A stretch of 64,000 nucleotides of DNA from an uncultured Collinsella sp. (GCA_902493855.1 CABUQV010000011.1:1-64000), one strand, 5' to 3'; positions 16,684 through 26,231 are shown, counted from the first letter of the stretch. The notes: generated by a model from the letters alone, not told the origin. Numbers and translations are program-made.

Positions 16684-17844
16684 CTAGCGCAGGAGCTCGG
16701 ACTGCCAAGCCTCGAGCTGTTCTGCCAAACTCTTGCCGGCAGCGGGCACGTCGATCTGGGGTCGTTTGGGCAACAGTGCGCATTTAAGGATCGCCACGAT
16801 GGTCTGCGAGATAAAGCGTCGCGTATCTTTGTCAAAGCCTTGCGCAGCCTGGAGCATCACAGGCAGACTCTCACGCAGATTTCCTGCGATATCCGCAAAC
16901 CGTTCGGCGTCCGTAGCCTCAAACACGGAGAACAACGCATCTACAAAACGCTCGCGCTCGCTAGGCGACACTGTAAGCAGCATCTCGCGAATGGAGCCAT
17001 CAACGTATCGAGCACCGGCGGACAGGCGCTCACAGTATACGAAGTCGCAACCATCAACCACCCAGCTAAAGGGATTGTGCTGCAGCAGGCTGAACTCGGT
17101 GCTCTCAATGATGGCATAGTCCTCTTGTGTCTCGAACATCATGCCAAAGATCGACGACCGAGGTAGCGTCTTGTCGATTCGACCGGAAAGATCGGCAAAG
17201 GCGTTGCCGTTAAGAAACTCCTCGACGAACCCTGGACCATCATGGGAATACGCCCGTTCGATTCGCTCACGGGCGACATCGGAGCACATCGCCGCACCGT
17301 ACACCGCAAGGTTTCCACCCTTGGAATGACCTCCGCACAAAAGCGGCCCGTCGATCGCATCCGCCGCCTCGTCCACATAACGCGCCGCGGATTCCTGGGC
17401 CGGCACAGGACACCGGAACGCCATGTTAAAGTCCTCTTTCCAGCCCACAATCGTGCTGTCGGTCCCCCGGAAGGAAAGATAGCTAAACCCCGCCGGAAAC
17501 CGGAACGCCATGGCTGCAAACTGCTCCGTCGCCACCACATCGCTCACGGCACGATAGCCGCAAACGTGCACGCCGCGGTATCTGGGATTTGCTGCCACGG
17601 CCTCCAACAAGGCCCTGCTCCCCTCTGGATCCCACAAGTCGTCAATCATGTCCCGGTAGCACTCGGCACGCAGCAGCTCGCGTACGTCTAGGCCCTGCCA
17701 GTTCGTCAGCTCCGCCATATCACCCGGCAAACGCAAATAGGACAACCACGCAAAGACCAGGCTGTCCACCGCGCAGAACGGCCGCTCCTCAAACGGATCA
17801 AACGCCGTCTGGGCATAGGTCAAAAAATTAGGCGAATCCGACAT
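16684..17844 (-). CDS. Mbeg1-like alpha/beta hydrolase (DUF2974)
   Basis: The 386-residue protein has the DUF2974/Mbeg1-like hydrolase arrangement. It starts NFLTYAQTAFDPFEERPFCAVDSLVFAWLSY, then a conserved FRGTDSTIVGWKEDFNMAF, then the nucleophile elbow GGHSKGGNLAVYGA with Ser as nucleophile. An aspartate-containing HDGPGF follows, and a later His/Asn region (LLQHNPFSWVV) could complete a triad. These proteins are presumed lipase- or esterase-like; substrates are unknown. GGGAGGG lies directly before ATG 17844. No signal peptide is seen. Short repeat copies sit at both ends. Confidence 0.85.
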   Translation of the reverse strand: MSDSPNFLTYAQTAFDPFEERPFCAVDSLVFAWLSYLRLPGDMAELTNWQGLDVRELLRAECYRDMIDDLWDPEGSRALLEAVAANPRYRGVHVCGYRAVSDVVATEQFAAMAFRFPAGFSYLSFRGTDSTIVGWKEDFNMAFRCPVPAQESAARYVDEAADAIDGPLLCGGHSKGGNLAVYGAAMCSDVARERIERAYSHDGPGFVEEFLNGNAFADLSGRIDKTLPRSSIFGMMFETQEDYAIIESTEFSLLQHNPFSWVVDGCDFVYCERLSAGARYVDGSIREMLLTVSPSERERFVDALFSVFEATDAERFADIAGNLRESLPVMLQAAQGFDKDTRRFISQTIVAILKCALLPKRPQIDVPAAGKSLAEQLEAWQSELLR

Positions 17845-17875
17845 GGCCCTCCCATCAACTATGGTGTATTGGGAT

Positions 17876-17910
17876 GGTGCATTGGGGTCAGGTTACTTTG
17901 CACCAAAAGG
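17876..17910. repeat. Dispersed short repeat, copy 3
   Basis: It carries the same core as 16651-16680, with CATTGGGGTCAGGTTACTTT and then GCACCAAAA, just beyond the start of the Mbeg1-like gene and touching the ldh terminator. Confidence 0.5.
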
Positions 17911-17941
17911 CGCCCGGGCCGTGTGGACCCGGACGCCTTCA
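17905..17941 (-). terminator. Terminator of the lactate dehydrogenase gene
   Basis: Read on the minus strand, GGCGTCCGGG pairs with CCCGGGCGCC around a 9-base loop and is followed by TTTT. It lies 30 bases beyond the ldh stop. Confidence 0.85.
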
Positions 17942-17970
17942 TTGTAGCTTTTCGCTCTAGCGAGCTTGAT

Positions 17971-18921
17971 TTAGCAGGAGAAATCGACGCTGTCGATGAT
18001 GTCCTTGAGGGCCTTGGCGGAGACGGTGAGCTCATGCTGCTCGTCGTCGTTCAGCGGCACGGGGACGCGGCAGACAACGCCGTCGCGGCCAACGACGGTC
18101 GGCATGGAGATGGCAAGATCGGACAGGCCATACTCGCCCACCATGAGCGAGGAGACAGGCAAAACGGTCTGCTCATCGCGCATAACGGCGGTGCAGATGC
18201 GCTTGACGGCCATGGCGACGCCATAGTAGGTGGCGTGCTTCTTCTCGATGATGGTGTAGGCGGAGTTCTTGACGTCCTCGGCGATGCGCTTCTCGGCAGC
18301 CTCATGCTCCAGATGGCCGTGAAGCTCGCAGAAGGTGTTCAGCGGAACGCCGGCAACCTGAGCGCTGGACCAAGCGACAAACTCGGAGTCACCGTGCTCA
18401 CCCATGACGTAGGCCTGAACGTCGCGCGGATCGACCTCGACGTGAGCGCCGAGCATCTGCTGCAGACGGCCGGTGTCGAGCACGGTGCCGGAGCCGATGA
18501 CGTGACCCTCGGGCAGGCCGGACATCTTGATGGCGGCGTAGGTCAGAACGTCGACCGGGTTGGAAACGATTAGCAGAATGCCGTCGAAGCCGGACTTCTT
18601 AATCTCGGGGATAATGGACTTAAAAATGTTGACGTTCTTGTTGACCAGGTCCAGGCGGGTCTCACCGGGCTTCTGGGCAGCGCCAGCGGTGACGACGATC
18701 ATAGCGGCGTCGGCGACATCGGAATAATCGCCGGCGTAGATCTTCATCGGCTCGGCAAACGTCATGCCATGCGCGATATCCAGGGCCTCACCCTCGGCAC
18801 GGTTCTTGTCCACGTCGATGAGGACCATCTCGGAGAACAGACCACTCTGCATCAGTGCGAACGCCGAAGACGAACCGACGAAACCGCAGCCGACAATAGC
18901 GACCTTCTTCTCGTTAACCAT
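17971..18921 (-). CDS. ldh: L-lactate dehydrogenase
   Basis: The 316-residue NAD-dependent enzyme interconverts pyruvate and L-lactate in fermentation. It has the Rossmann loop VAIVGCGFVGSS, DVDKNRAEGEALDIAHG, the mobile loop with catalytic Arg (AAQKPGETRLDLV), IVSNPVDVLTY and the active-site His in YVMGEHGDSEFVAWS. Gln in AGAAQKPGE, where malate enzymes have Arg, supports lactate rather than malate. GGGAG lies 6 bases before ATG 18921; longer upstream starts are not supported. A 13-bp hairpin occupies its leader. Confidence 0.93.
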   Translation of the reverse strand: MVNEKKVAIVGCGFVGSSSAFALMQSGLFSEMVLIDVDKNRAEGEALDIAHGMTFAEPMKIYAGDYSDVADAAMIVVTAGAAQKPGETRLDLVNKNVNIFKSIIPEIKKSGFDGILLIVSNPVDVLTYAAIKMSGLPEGHVIGSGTVLDTGRLQQMLGAHVEVDPRDVQAYVMGEHGDSEFVAWSSAQVAGVPLNTFCELHGHLEHEAAEKRIAEDVKNSAYTIIEKKHATYYGVAMAVKRICTAVMRDEQTVLPVSSLMVGEYGLSDLAISMPTVVGRDGVVCRVPVPLNDDEQHELTVSAKALKDIIDSVDFSC

Positions 18922-18947
18922 TAGAAACTCCCATCTCTCTCCACAAA

Positions 18948-18978
18948 CAAGCCGCCCGGGAACGACCCGAGCGGCTTG
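18948..18978 (-). promoter_or_regulatory. Leader hairpin upstream of ldh
   Basis: CAAGCCGCCCGGG (18948-18960) pairs with CCCGAGCGGCTTG (18966-18978) with one mismatch and a five-base loop. It starts 27 bases before the ldh ATG. On the minus strand it is followed by TTTGTGG, so it may act as a weak attenuator or stabilise the 5' end. The wider region 18922-19122 holds no gene. Confidence 0.5.
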
Positions 18979-19122
18979 CCGTAATCCCAATACATCCAAT
19001 CGGGACTTTGATTATGCTCCTATTCGCAGCTAAAAATCGACCGTTTACCGAAATTGTTTGCAGTATTCGTAAAATAACTGCACGAAATCGGTTTCGAGCT
19101 ATTGACGAGTCGAAATAGGTTT

Positions 19123-20286
19123 CTAATACAGGCCCGCCTCGCGAATGGCCTCGACAGCTAAAGCGATCTGATCGGGCGGCAGGACCAGTGCCATACGCAC
19201 GTGCCCCTCGCCCGAAGGGCCAAAGCTCGCGCCCGGCGTCACCACAACGCCGGCCTTCTCCATAAGCTCCTCACAAAACGCCATGGAATCGGTGCGACCA
19301 CCGGGAAGCTTGGCCCACACAAACATAGAGCCATGCGCGTTGGGACGCTCCCAGCCCAGGCCCTCAAGACCGTCGCACAGGGCATCGCGGCGCTCCTGGT
19401 ACTTCAGACGCTGCGCCTCGACCTCATCGCGCGGACCGTTCAGGCAGGCGATAGCAGCCTTCTGGATCGGGAAGAACATACCGAAGTCGATCTGGCCGCG
19501 CAGCTTGGCAAGGGCCGAGACCACATCCTCGCGACCGACCAAAAAGCCGATGCGGGCACCGGTGACGTTAAACGACTTGGAAAGCGAGAAGAACTCCACG
19601 CCCACCTCAAGCGCACCGGGATACTGCAAGAAGCTGCCGCCGGGCTCGCCGTCAAACACGATGTCGGAGTACGCGTTGTCATGAACGATCAACAGATCAT
19701 GCTCGCGGGCAAAAGCGATAATCTCCTCGTAGACCTCGGGCGTACCCACCGAGCCCACCGGGTTGGCGGGCAGCGACACGATCATATACTTGGCACGATC
19801 GGCAACCTCGGGATCGATGCCCGCCACATAGGGCAGGTAATTGTGCTCGGCAACCAACGGATAGTATTCGAGCTTGGCATCGGCGATCTTGGCACCCGCC
19901 TCAAAGACCGGGTAGCACGGATCGGGAACCAGAATGGTGTCACCCGGATCGAGCAGGGCCAGTCCCAAATGGCCCACGCCCTCCTGCGTGCCGTTGCACG
20001 ACTGCACCATAGACGGCGTAATGCCCGAAACGCCAAAGCGACGCTCATAGTAATCGCACACGGCCTGCTTGAGTTCGGGCAGGTCGCGCAGGGCATACTT
20101 CCACATCTCGGGATCTTGGGCTGCCCGCGTGAGCGCCTCGACCACATGGTCGTACGGCTTAAAGTCGGGCGTGCCCACGCTCATGTTGTAAATGGTCTTG
20201 CCCTGAGCCTTCAGCGCGAGAAGCTTGTTGTTGAGCGAGGCGAAGACCTCCGCGCCAAAGCGGTCGAGACGCTGCGATGCCTGCAT
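19123..20286 (-). CDS. Class I/II PLP aminotransferase
   Basis: The 387-residue fold-type I aminotransferase shows NMSVGTPDFKPYDHVVEAL, the cofactor region CNGTQEGVGHLGLAL, SLPANPVGSVG (NP motif), HDNAYSDIVFDG, the PLP-lysine motif FSLSKSFNVTGARIGF, and the C-terminal Arg in EGHVRMAL. AAAGGTGG precedes ATG 20286. It resembles the DapL/PatA group, so it could provide the N-acetyl-diaminopimelate aminotransferase step that the dapH pathway needs. A general aspartate or aromatic aminotransferase cannot be excluded. It is separated from nadE by a terminator. Confidence 0.85.
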   Translation of the reverse strand: MQASQRLDRFGAEVFASLNNKLLALKAQGKTIYNMSVGTPDFKPYDHVVEALTRAAQDPEMWKYALRDLPELKQAVCDYYERRFGVSGITPSMVQSCNGTQEGVGHLGLALLDPGDTILVPDPCYPVFEAGAKIADAKLEYYPLVAEHNYLPYVAGIDPEVADRAKYMIVSLPANPVGSVGTPEVYEEIIAFAREHDLLIVHDNAYSDIVFDGEPGGSFLQYPGALEVGVEFFSLSKSFNVTGARIGFLVGREDVVSALAKLRGQIDFGMFFPIQKAAIACLNGPRDEVEAQRLKYQERRDALCDGLEGLGWERPNAHGSMFVWAKLPGGRTDSMAFCEELMEKAGVVVTPGASFGPSGEGHVRMALVLPPDQIALAVEAIREAGLY

Positions 20287-20304
20287 GGTGCCACCTTTCG
20301 ATAT

Positions 20305-20337
20305 GAAAAACGCGGCGCTCCGACAAGAGCGCCGCGC
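20305..20337 (-). terminator. Terminator after nadE
   Basis: GCGGCGCTC and GAGCGCCGC (20312-20320 and 20327-20335) form a 9-bp stem with a six-base loop, followed on the minus strand by GTTTTT. Confidence 0.85.
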
Positions 20338-20404
20338 GATACGGGCCATCAGATTGCAAAAGTGTAACGCTTGCAACCCCCGTATTGGTTCAATTTAGCC
20401 AACC

Positions 20405-22405
20405 TTAGTCAACTGGATTGAGCGCGTCGATCTGCGCAAGCCACAGACGCGAGCTAGCGTCACTCGGCATACGCCAATCGCCGCGCGGGCTGAGCGTCAC
20501 CGAGCCCACCTTGGGACCATCGGGCAGGCAGCTGCGCTTAAACTGCTGGGCAAAGAAGCGACGATAGAACGTACGCAGCCACGTGTGGACGATCTTGGCG
20601 TCGTAGACGCCCTCGAAGCTCTTGAGCGCCATGCGGTAGATCTTGCCAGGCTCAAAGCCAAAACGCAGCAGGTAGTAGAGGAAGTAGTCGTGCAGCTCGT
20701 ACGGGCCCACCAAATCCTCGGTCTTCTGCGCAATCTCGCCGTCGCCCGTGGGCGGCAGAAGCTCGGGGGACACCGGCGTATCGAGGATATCGAGCAAGAC
20801 CTCGGCAATGCGCCCGCCAAAGACATCGGCGGCATAGCGCACCAGATGGCGCACAAGCGTCTTGGGCACGCTCGCGTTGACGGCGTACATGCTCATGTGG
20901 TCGCCGTTATAGGTAGCCCAGCCGAGCGCCAGCTCCGACAGGTCGCCCGTGCCAATGACAAAACCGCCAGCCTGGTTGGCCAGATCCATCAGAATCTGCG
21001 TACGCTCGCGCGCCTGGCTGTTCTCGTAGGTCACGTCCTGCACGGCCGGATCATGCTCAATGTCCTTGAAGTGCTGCTCCACAGCCGCGTGGATCGAAAC
21101 CTCGCGGAAGCTCACACCCAGGTCGCGAGCGAGCGACTCGGCATTCGACTTGGTGCGATGCGTCGTGCCGAAGCCGGGCATGGACACGGCTGTGATACCA
21201 GTGCGCGGCAGGCCCAGTGCATCGAAGGCACGCACGGTCACAAGCAGCGCTAGCGTGGAGTCCAAGCCGCCCGAAAGGCCGATAACCGCAGCCTTGGTAC
21301 CCGTATGGGCAAGGCGGGTCTTGAGGCCCGCAGTCTGCAGATCGAGGATCGTCTCGCAGCGCTCGGCCAAGTCGCCGTGGTCGGCCGGCACAAAGGGCGC
21401 GCGCGGGAAAACGCGGTCGATATCGCAGGCATCGCGCAGGACAGGTTCTTCGGCCAGCACGCCCTCAAACGAAAACTCAACGGTCGTGGCCTCCGGCGCA
21501 TCGTCCGCGCGCGTCCACGTCGTCGAGCGACGGCGCTCGGCAACCAGACGGTCAAGATCGACATCGGCGACGGCCATATCGCAGGTAAGCAGTTTGGTCG
21601 CGGCGAGCTTCGAGCCGTTTTCGTAGACGAGGTTCTCGCCCGCAAAGACCATATCGGTCGTGGACTCGCCCTCGCTCGCGTCTGCATAGGCATAGGCACA
21701 GTACAGGCGTGCGCTCTGATTGGAGATAAGGCTGCGGCGATAGTCTGCCTTACCGATGATTTCGTCCGAAGCCGACGGGTTGAGAATCACCGTCGCACCG
21801 GCAAGCGCCATCTCGGTCGAAGGCGGCGCCGGCACCCACAGGTCCTCACAGACCTCAACGCCCAGCACCATATCCTCGGCACCCTCATCACAGCAACGGT
21901 AGATAAGCCCCGAACCCAGCGGAACCGGACCCTGACCGGCAAATTCAACCCACACGGGATCCACAGGCGCCGGAACAAACCAGCGACGCTCATAGAACTC
22001 GCCATAGTTGGGCAGATACTTCTTGGCCGTGAGGCCCAAAAGCTCGCCCGCACAGCACACGGCCGCGCAGTTGTAGATATTTTCAGCCACCGCAACGGGC
22101 AAGCCAACGGTAAAGACGATCGGCAGCTCACGGGTTTCATCGAGTATGTGCACCAGCGCTGCTTCGCAGGCATGCAGCAGCGTGCGGTTATGGAACAGGT
22201 CGGCCGCGGTATAGCCGGTCAGGTTAAGCTCGGGCAGCACCAGCGCGCGAACGCCGCGCTCGGTAGCCTCGCGAACAGCCGCCAGCGCAACCTCGGCATT
22301 GCCCTCGACATCGGCCACGCGAATCTGCGGCGACGCCGCCGCCACACGCAAAAAGCCATCGTTCTTATTAGCCGAAACGCAGCATTGCCTTGTTGATCTG
22401 GACAC
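20405..22405 (-). CDS. nadE: Glutamine-dependent NAD+ synthetase
   Basis: The 666-residue two-domain enzyme converts deamido-NAD to NAD+. The N-terminal nitrilase-type glutaminase (about 1-290) has Glu in LVLPELNLTGYT, Lys in LTAKKYLPNYGEFYE and Cys in LGVEVCEDLWVP. The C-terminal synthetase (about 350-666) has the PP-loop IGLSGGLDSTLAL, and GTGDLSELALGWATYNGDHMS. This matches the large NadE of Mycobacterium and other actinobacteria. The start is GTG 22405, with AGAAGGGG 6 bases upstream; no in-frame ATG fits the N-terminus. It is probably a single-gene transcript. Confidence 0.93.
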   Translation of the reverse strand: MSRSTRQCCVSANKNDGFLRVAAASPQIRVADVEGNAEVALAAVREATERGVRALVLPELNLTGYTAADLFHNRTLLHACEAALVHILDETRELPIVFTVGLPVAVAENIYNCAAVCCAGELLGLTAKKYLPNYGEFYERRWFVPAPVDPVWVEFAGQGPVPLGSGLIYRCCDEGAEDMVLGVEVCEDLWVPAPPSTEMALAGATVILNPSASDEIIGKADYRRSLISNQSARLYCAYAYADASEGESTTDMVFAGENLVYENGSKLAATKLLTCDMAVADVDLDRLVAERRRSTTWTRADDAPEATTVEFSFEGVLAEEPVLRDACDIDRVFPRAPFVPADHGDLAERCETILDLQTAGLKTRLAHTGTKAAVIGLSGGLDSTLALLVTVRAFDALGLPRTGITAVSMPGFGTTHRTKSNAESLARDLGVSFREVSIHAAVEQHFKDIEHDPAVQDVTYENSQARERTQILMDLANQAGGFVIGTGDLSELALGWATYNGDHMSMYAVNASVPKTLVRHLVRYAADVFGGRIAEVLLDILDTPVSPELLPPTGDGEIAQKTEDLVGPYELHDYFLYYLLRFGFEPGKIYRMALKSFEGVYDAKIVHTWLRTFYRRFFAQQFKRSCLPDGPKVGSVTLSPRGDWRMPSDASSRLWLAQIDALNPVD

Positions 22406-22535
22406 TGGAGGCCCCTTCTACCCTGAGATTCAGTCTAACGGACGTTCACATATCTCTAACTAGCCAAAGCAACCTCCCAGTTTACCGAGAGGCCAACCTG
22501 TGCTAAGAGCATGTATTTCAAAAATATCTTTAATT

Positions 22536-22570
22536 AAAAAAGGAGAAATCGATAATCGACTTCTCCTTTA
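22536..22570 (-). terminator. Terminator of the radical SAM/peptide operon
   Basis: On the minus strand GGAGAAGTCGAT pairs with ATCGATTTCTCC, with a single-mismatch long stem, followed by TTTTTTAATT. It lies about 25 bases beyond the small peptide gene and shows that the peptide is the last gene of the operon. Confidence 0.9.
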
Positions 22571-22593
22571 AGCGAGGCGAGTAAATTCCGAAA

Positions 22594-22704
22594 CTAATGG
22601 CAGAATTTATCCATGTAGTCCTCAAAGTCGAACACTTCTACCACGACGCCCTCTTCCTGAAACTCTTTCAGTTGCTCCAAGAGATCTTTGTTAATAACGT
22701 CCAT
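22594..22704 (-). CDS. 36-residue peptide, candidate RiPP precursor
   Basis: A small gene lies 13 bases after the radical SAM stop with its own perfect AGGAGG (22712-22717) 6 bases before ATG 22704. The 36-residue peptide starts MDVINKDLLEQLKEF and ends DFEDYMDKFCH. The first half is an amphipathic, acidic leader-like helix. A Gly at residue 19 begins a hydrophobic GVVVEVF stretch, and the C-terminus is acidic/aromatic with a single Cys-His end. Position, size and shared operon with a radical SAM protein and an exporter fit a ribosomal peptide precursor. No family is recognised and the core boundary is unknown. Confidence 0.75.
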   Translation of the reverse strand: MDVINKDLLEQLKEFQEEGVVVEVFDFEDYMDKFCH

Positions 22705-22717
22705 GCAGAAACCTCCT

Positions 22718-25039
22718 CTATCTAATCAATTGTAGTATATCTGCTTTCATGCAATTATCAACCAACTTGTTTAATTGCTCCTCGCTTGCCGATAGTCCCT
22801 CTTTTTTCAAAATGTCGCGCACCTCGTTCTTAGTAATCGGCTTTTCAAACAACGAAAGCAAAGCGAATGAAAAATCATTAACCGCACACATTCTATGGGT
22901 GGCACAACTCAGCAGTACTCTTAACCCCTCTTTTGAGCGTCCGACTTCTTTCACAAACGAACTTTTAACCAATTGAAAACCATTATCGTGCATTACATAA
23001 TCGGCATCGATATTTGTATTCAGCAATCCATAATGCAACAGTTCTTCTATCGCCCTTGTCAGCTCGAGATCGCCCTGATCAAGGATAAGAGAAATGCTAC
23101 AATCGGCCTCCAATAAACGGGCCAACTTAAGGTATACCAACTGGGAAACAGCATAGACATGATGGTATTCAGAATTATAGAAGTAGGCAAATGGCTCAAC
23201 GAGCACGACAGAGGTCTTGGAATCCAGCCAGATTCGATCAGCTGGATTTAGACTAGTCAGCCGTCGCTTTACTTTGGTCAAATGTCCCTTATACCTAACA
23301 GCGTGAATAGAATCTAGGATCCAGGTCACCTCTGAAATATGAAGCCGCTGGGGCAAGTCAATTGTGTCGCTACCGTTTATGACTTCTTGCATATAAAAAT
23401 CAATATGATGCTCATCAGATAAGGATTTTGCTTCATTTAAAGTTAAACCAGTGCCTGAAACATAATCCACTTCGAGGCGCAAATCCTCATATTGGGACTT
23501 CGGCATTACAGAGACACCATACTTATCGGGATGATTCCAAACATCCGACCCCATAACGAGACCAAAATTCGTAAATCCTCTCGTGGAATATGGAACACCA
23601 CATACCTGTTTTGAATAATTCAAAACATTCTCTGTATAAGCTAAGGTGTTCAGAGCCTCTTCTTTAGTTTCGGTCGGAAAGCCAATCATAAAGAATAGAT
23701 GAACAGGAATACCCGCATTGAGACAATCATGGATATTGCGATCAATCCAATCAACTCTCGTGTTCTTCTTCATTAGATCAAGAACTCTTTGGTTGTATGA
23801 CTCGAGGCCAAACTGAATCTGCCTACATCCACTTTGGTATATCTTGTTGAAAACGTCTGTACTTAGGGTTGGAGAGAACCTCGTTTCTCCATGCCAGAAA
23901 AACGTTTTTCCCGATGCGTTTATTTCATCCGCGAGTTGCTCCATTCTTTTGCCTTCGAATGTTTCATCCACAAAAGAGAAAACTCTCGTGCCGTATTTTT
24001 CATTTAACCGACACATTATTTCAAATACTCTCGATATAGGCATCTTTCGGTAACAACCACCGGTAGCACCGGGAATGGTGCAGAAGGCGCAATGATTAAA
24101 ACACTGCCTAGAAGAATAAACCGGCAATATTAACTCAGGCATGAAGTATTTAGAAAGGGCGAAGCCATCGAAATCGGGAACTGTATCGTTGATAAATGTT
24201 TGCTCAATCCGATGGTTTTTATATATCTTTCCACCTTTAGCATGGCAAAGGTTTGGAACACAGTCGAGATTGTCATCACCAGAGTCAAGAGCCTCAAGAA
24301 GACGTGCAAGCGGCTCTTCGCCGTCATACATCATTATCGAATCAATGTATTCAAAAAAGGGATGCCATTCTTTCATGCAGTCATCTGCTAAACGAGTAAT
24401 GTAATTGCCGCCCAATGAGACATGTTTAACAGATGGACATTCTTCTTTAATCAGTTTCGCTAACGTAACTGCAGAAATCAATTGGAAACAGCCGCTCACC
24501 GAAATCCCAATAAACTCGATTTTTTCCCTCTGAATACGCTTAAGAAAGGCAGTTTCATAGAAGGAAATAAACGGATTATGCAAGGTATCCGCAAGCGATT
24601 TCATTATTTCTGGTGTCGAATAATAATCATAGGGCAGATCTATGGAGTTGAACGTGTATTTAACTCCATATGAGACGTGATTTATGATATAGAGTGCATT
24701 TCTAAAAATGTTTTCAGCATATTGTCTTTCTTTTAGATTAAAGTATCTCTTCGATCTGAAAATATCTTTTGCCTCGTCAACATTAAGTGCTGACTTTTGT
24801 ATCAACTCGATTGTTAATTGAACATTCGAACTAAACGAATCCTTTGATTCCCGATACCTTTTACAGCACTCTTCGACATGTCTAAAAGATAGGAGGTCAT
24901 CGTAAAATTCCACGTTTAAGTCAACGATGTCAACTTTATATTGTTCAACCTCTTGAAGATATGACTTCAAAACAGGCAAGGCAAGATACGGCCCCACTGG
25001 ACTCCATCCTGGGGGAAATACTAAAAGCGTTTTAGGCAT
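22718..25039 (-). CDS. B12-binding-type radical SAM protein, candidate peptide-modifying enzyme
   Basis: The 773-residue protein has an N-terminal Rossmann-like region of the B12-binding radical SAM kind (about 1-260; PKTLLVFPPG, FIGISVSGC, VSLGGNYIT). The radical SAM core holds C313, C317 and C320 in SSRQCFNHCAFCTIPG, then FSFVDETFEG, IQFGLESYNQRVLDLM and FFMIGFPTETKEEA. A long C-terminal part (about 540-773) has no family I recognise. It ends in winged-helix-like segments that could bind a leader peptide. It is much larger than typical 4Fe-4S methylthio-transferases. The AT-rich gene lies between an MFS exporter and a 36-residue peptide gene, so peptide modification is the most likely role. 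The classical DxHxxG cobalamin motif is not obvious. Confidence 0.82.
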   Translation of the reverse strand: MPKTLLVFPPGWSPVGPYLALPVLKSYLQEVEQYKVDIVDLNVEFYDDLLSFRHVEECCKRYRESKDSFSSNVQLTIELIQKSALNVDEAKDIFRSKRYFNLKERQYAENIFRNALYIINHVSYGVKYTFNSIDLPYDYYSTPEIMKSLADTLHNPFISFYETAFLKRIQREKIEFIGISVSGCFQLISAVTLAKLIKEECPSVKHVSLGGNYITRLADDCMKEWHPFFEYIDSIMMYDGEEPLARLLEALDSGDDNLDCVPNLCHAKGGKIYKNHRIEQTFINDTVPDFDGFALSKYFMPELILPVYSSRQCFNHCAFCTIPGATGGCYRKMPISRVFEIMCRLNEKYGTRVFSFVDETFEGKRMEQLADEINASGKTFFWHGETRFSPTLSTDVFNKIYQSGCRQIQFGLESYNQRVLDLMKKNTRVDWIDRNIHDCLNAGIPVHLFFMIGFPTETKEEALNTLAYTENVLNYSKQVCGVPYSTRGFTNFGLVMGSDVWNHPDKYGVSVMPKSQYEDLRLEVDYVSGTGLTLNEAKSLSDEHHIDFYMQEVINGSDTIDLPQRLHISEVTWILDSIHAVRYKGHLTKVKRRLTSLNPADRIWLDSKTSVVLVEPFAYFYNSEYHHVYAVSQLVYLKLARLLEADCSISLILDQGDLELTRAIEELLHYGLLNTNIDADYVMHDNGFQLVKSSFVKEVGRSKEGLRVLLSCATHRMCAVNDFSFALLSLFEKPITKNEVRDILKKEGLSASEEQLNKLVDNCMKADILQLIR

Positions 25040-25046
25040 ATCAACG

Positions 25047-26231
25047 TCACATCTTTCGCAAATAATTCAATTGAAACACAACTACCATCATAATTGAAAA
25101 TACACCAAGTCCTGTAACGAGAATTGAGAACATCGCGATGCTCGTGAACAGCGAAACAAGGAGTGTTGAAATAACAACAGCAACCGATTGCAAAGACTCC
25201 CTAATTGAAAACAGGCTTATCGATTCAGATTCGTCTCTCGCCAAATCCTGCAGCGATGTTATGAGAAGCACATCTTGAATGGCGTTTCCGGCACCGACGA
25301 TAAAAAGGAAAATAAACGATATCCCAGACGCATAGCGATAGCCAAACGCCAGATACGCACCGAGCGCAAGATACGTCACAAAACAATATGATTTAACGCA
25401 ATCGGAACCACTAATTAAACGACCATATATTGTATTTCCGAACAACAGTCCGATTGTAAGACTACTCTGAAGGAATCCGTATTGTATCGATGACGAGTCA
25501 AATTGCAATTGCGCAATAGCTGGCAAAAGAGAATTCAGAGAGCCGAATGCCACGCCGCTAGAAATATCGATTAATAGGAAACCAATTGCCAAGTGCTTCG
25601 CGCTAAGATCACTAAATGCAGTCCTGTTTTTTTCATTTTTGCTTATCCCCTCTTTATCATTAACCTCGATAACCGACGGAACATCTCGCAGCAACCAGAA
25701 CGACGCGGCAAAAGAAAGCGCGTCTAATGCAAGAACAGCCTCCGCCCCAAATTGAGCGACAACAAAACCGCCGGCAACTGGCCCCAGAACCATCATCAAA
25801 TTCTGCAGAAACCCAAACGAATTATTAATTACGTCGCGATTGATACTATTCGTATTGGCTCTTAACAACGAGTAAAAGCAGGGCATTTCAACCGTTCGAC
25901 AAAGCGATACCGCGCACGTAATAGCAAACATACTCCATTTACTATCAACAAAAATATAGCAAACGAATAATCCCGCGCGAATTAAGTCTGCCAATCTCAT
26001 GGCCTGCAGTGTCCCGATACCCATCTTCTGAGGCAGCTGCGCGAGCGCAACTGAAAACAGAGAGGGGGCAAATCTGCAGCAGACCATCAAAGCAGTTGCA
26101 GAAACATCGTGAGTTACCTCGTAAATCAGCATTGGCAAAGCAATATTCGCACACCAATTGCCTATTTCGCTTATCCCTCTAGCAATATATAAGACCCGAA
26201 CCGGACGGCTAGCTCTCAATACCGTGAACAT
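25047..26231 (-). CDS. MFS transporter, probable peptide exporter
   Basis: The 394-residue protein has about twelve membrane segments in the MFS pattern. It starts VLRASRPVRVLYIARGISEIG and contains MVLGPVAGGFVVAQFGAEAVLALDALSF. Its closest look-alikes by pattern are the MFS_3/antibiotic exporter group. It overlaps the DUF2087 gene by 23 bases and ends 7 bases before the radical SAM start, so the three are co-transcribed. Export of the modified peptide is the natural inference; drug efflux is an alternative. Base composition is AT-rich like its operon. Confidence 0.82.
   Translation of the reverse strand: MFTVLRASRPVRVLYIARGISEIGNWCANIALPMLIYEVTHDVSATALMVCCRFAPSLFSVALAQLPQKMGIGTLQAMRLADLIRAGLFVCYIFVDSKWSMFAITCAVSLCRTVEMPCFYSLLRANTNSINRDVINNSFGFLQNLMMVLGPVAGGFVVAQFGAEAVLALDALSFAASFWLLRDVPSVIEVNDKEGISKNEKNRTAFSDLSAKHLAIGFLLIDISSGVAFGSLNSLLPAIAQLQFDSSSIQYGFLQSSLTIGLLFGNTIYGRLISGSDCVKSYCFVTYLALGAYLAFGYRYASGISFIFLFIVGAGNAIQDVLLITSLQDLARDESESISLFSIRESLQSVAVVISTLLVSLFTSIAMFSILVTGLGVFSIMMVVVFQLNYLRKM

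Noticed and set aside
18948..18978. Riboswitch in the ldh leader
   Set aside because: Only one simple hairpin is present and no conserved aptamer sequence; listed as a leader hairpin only.
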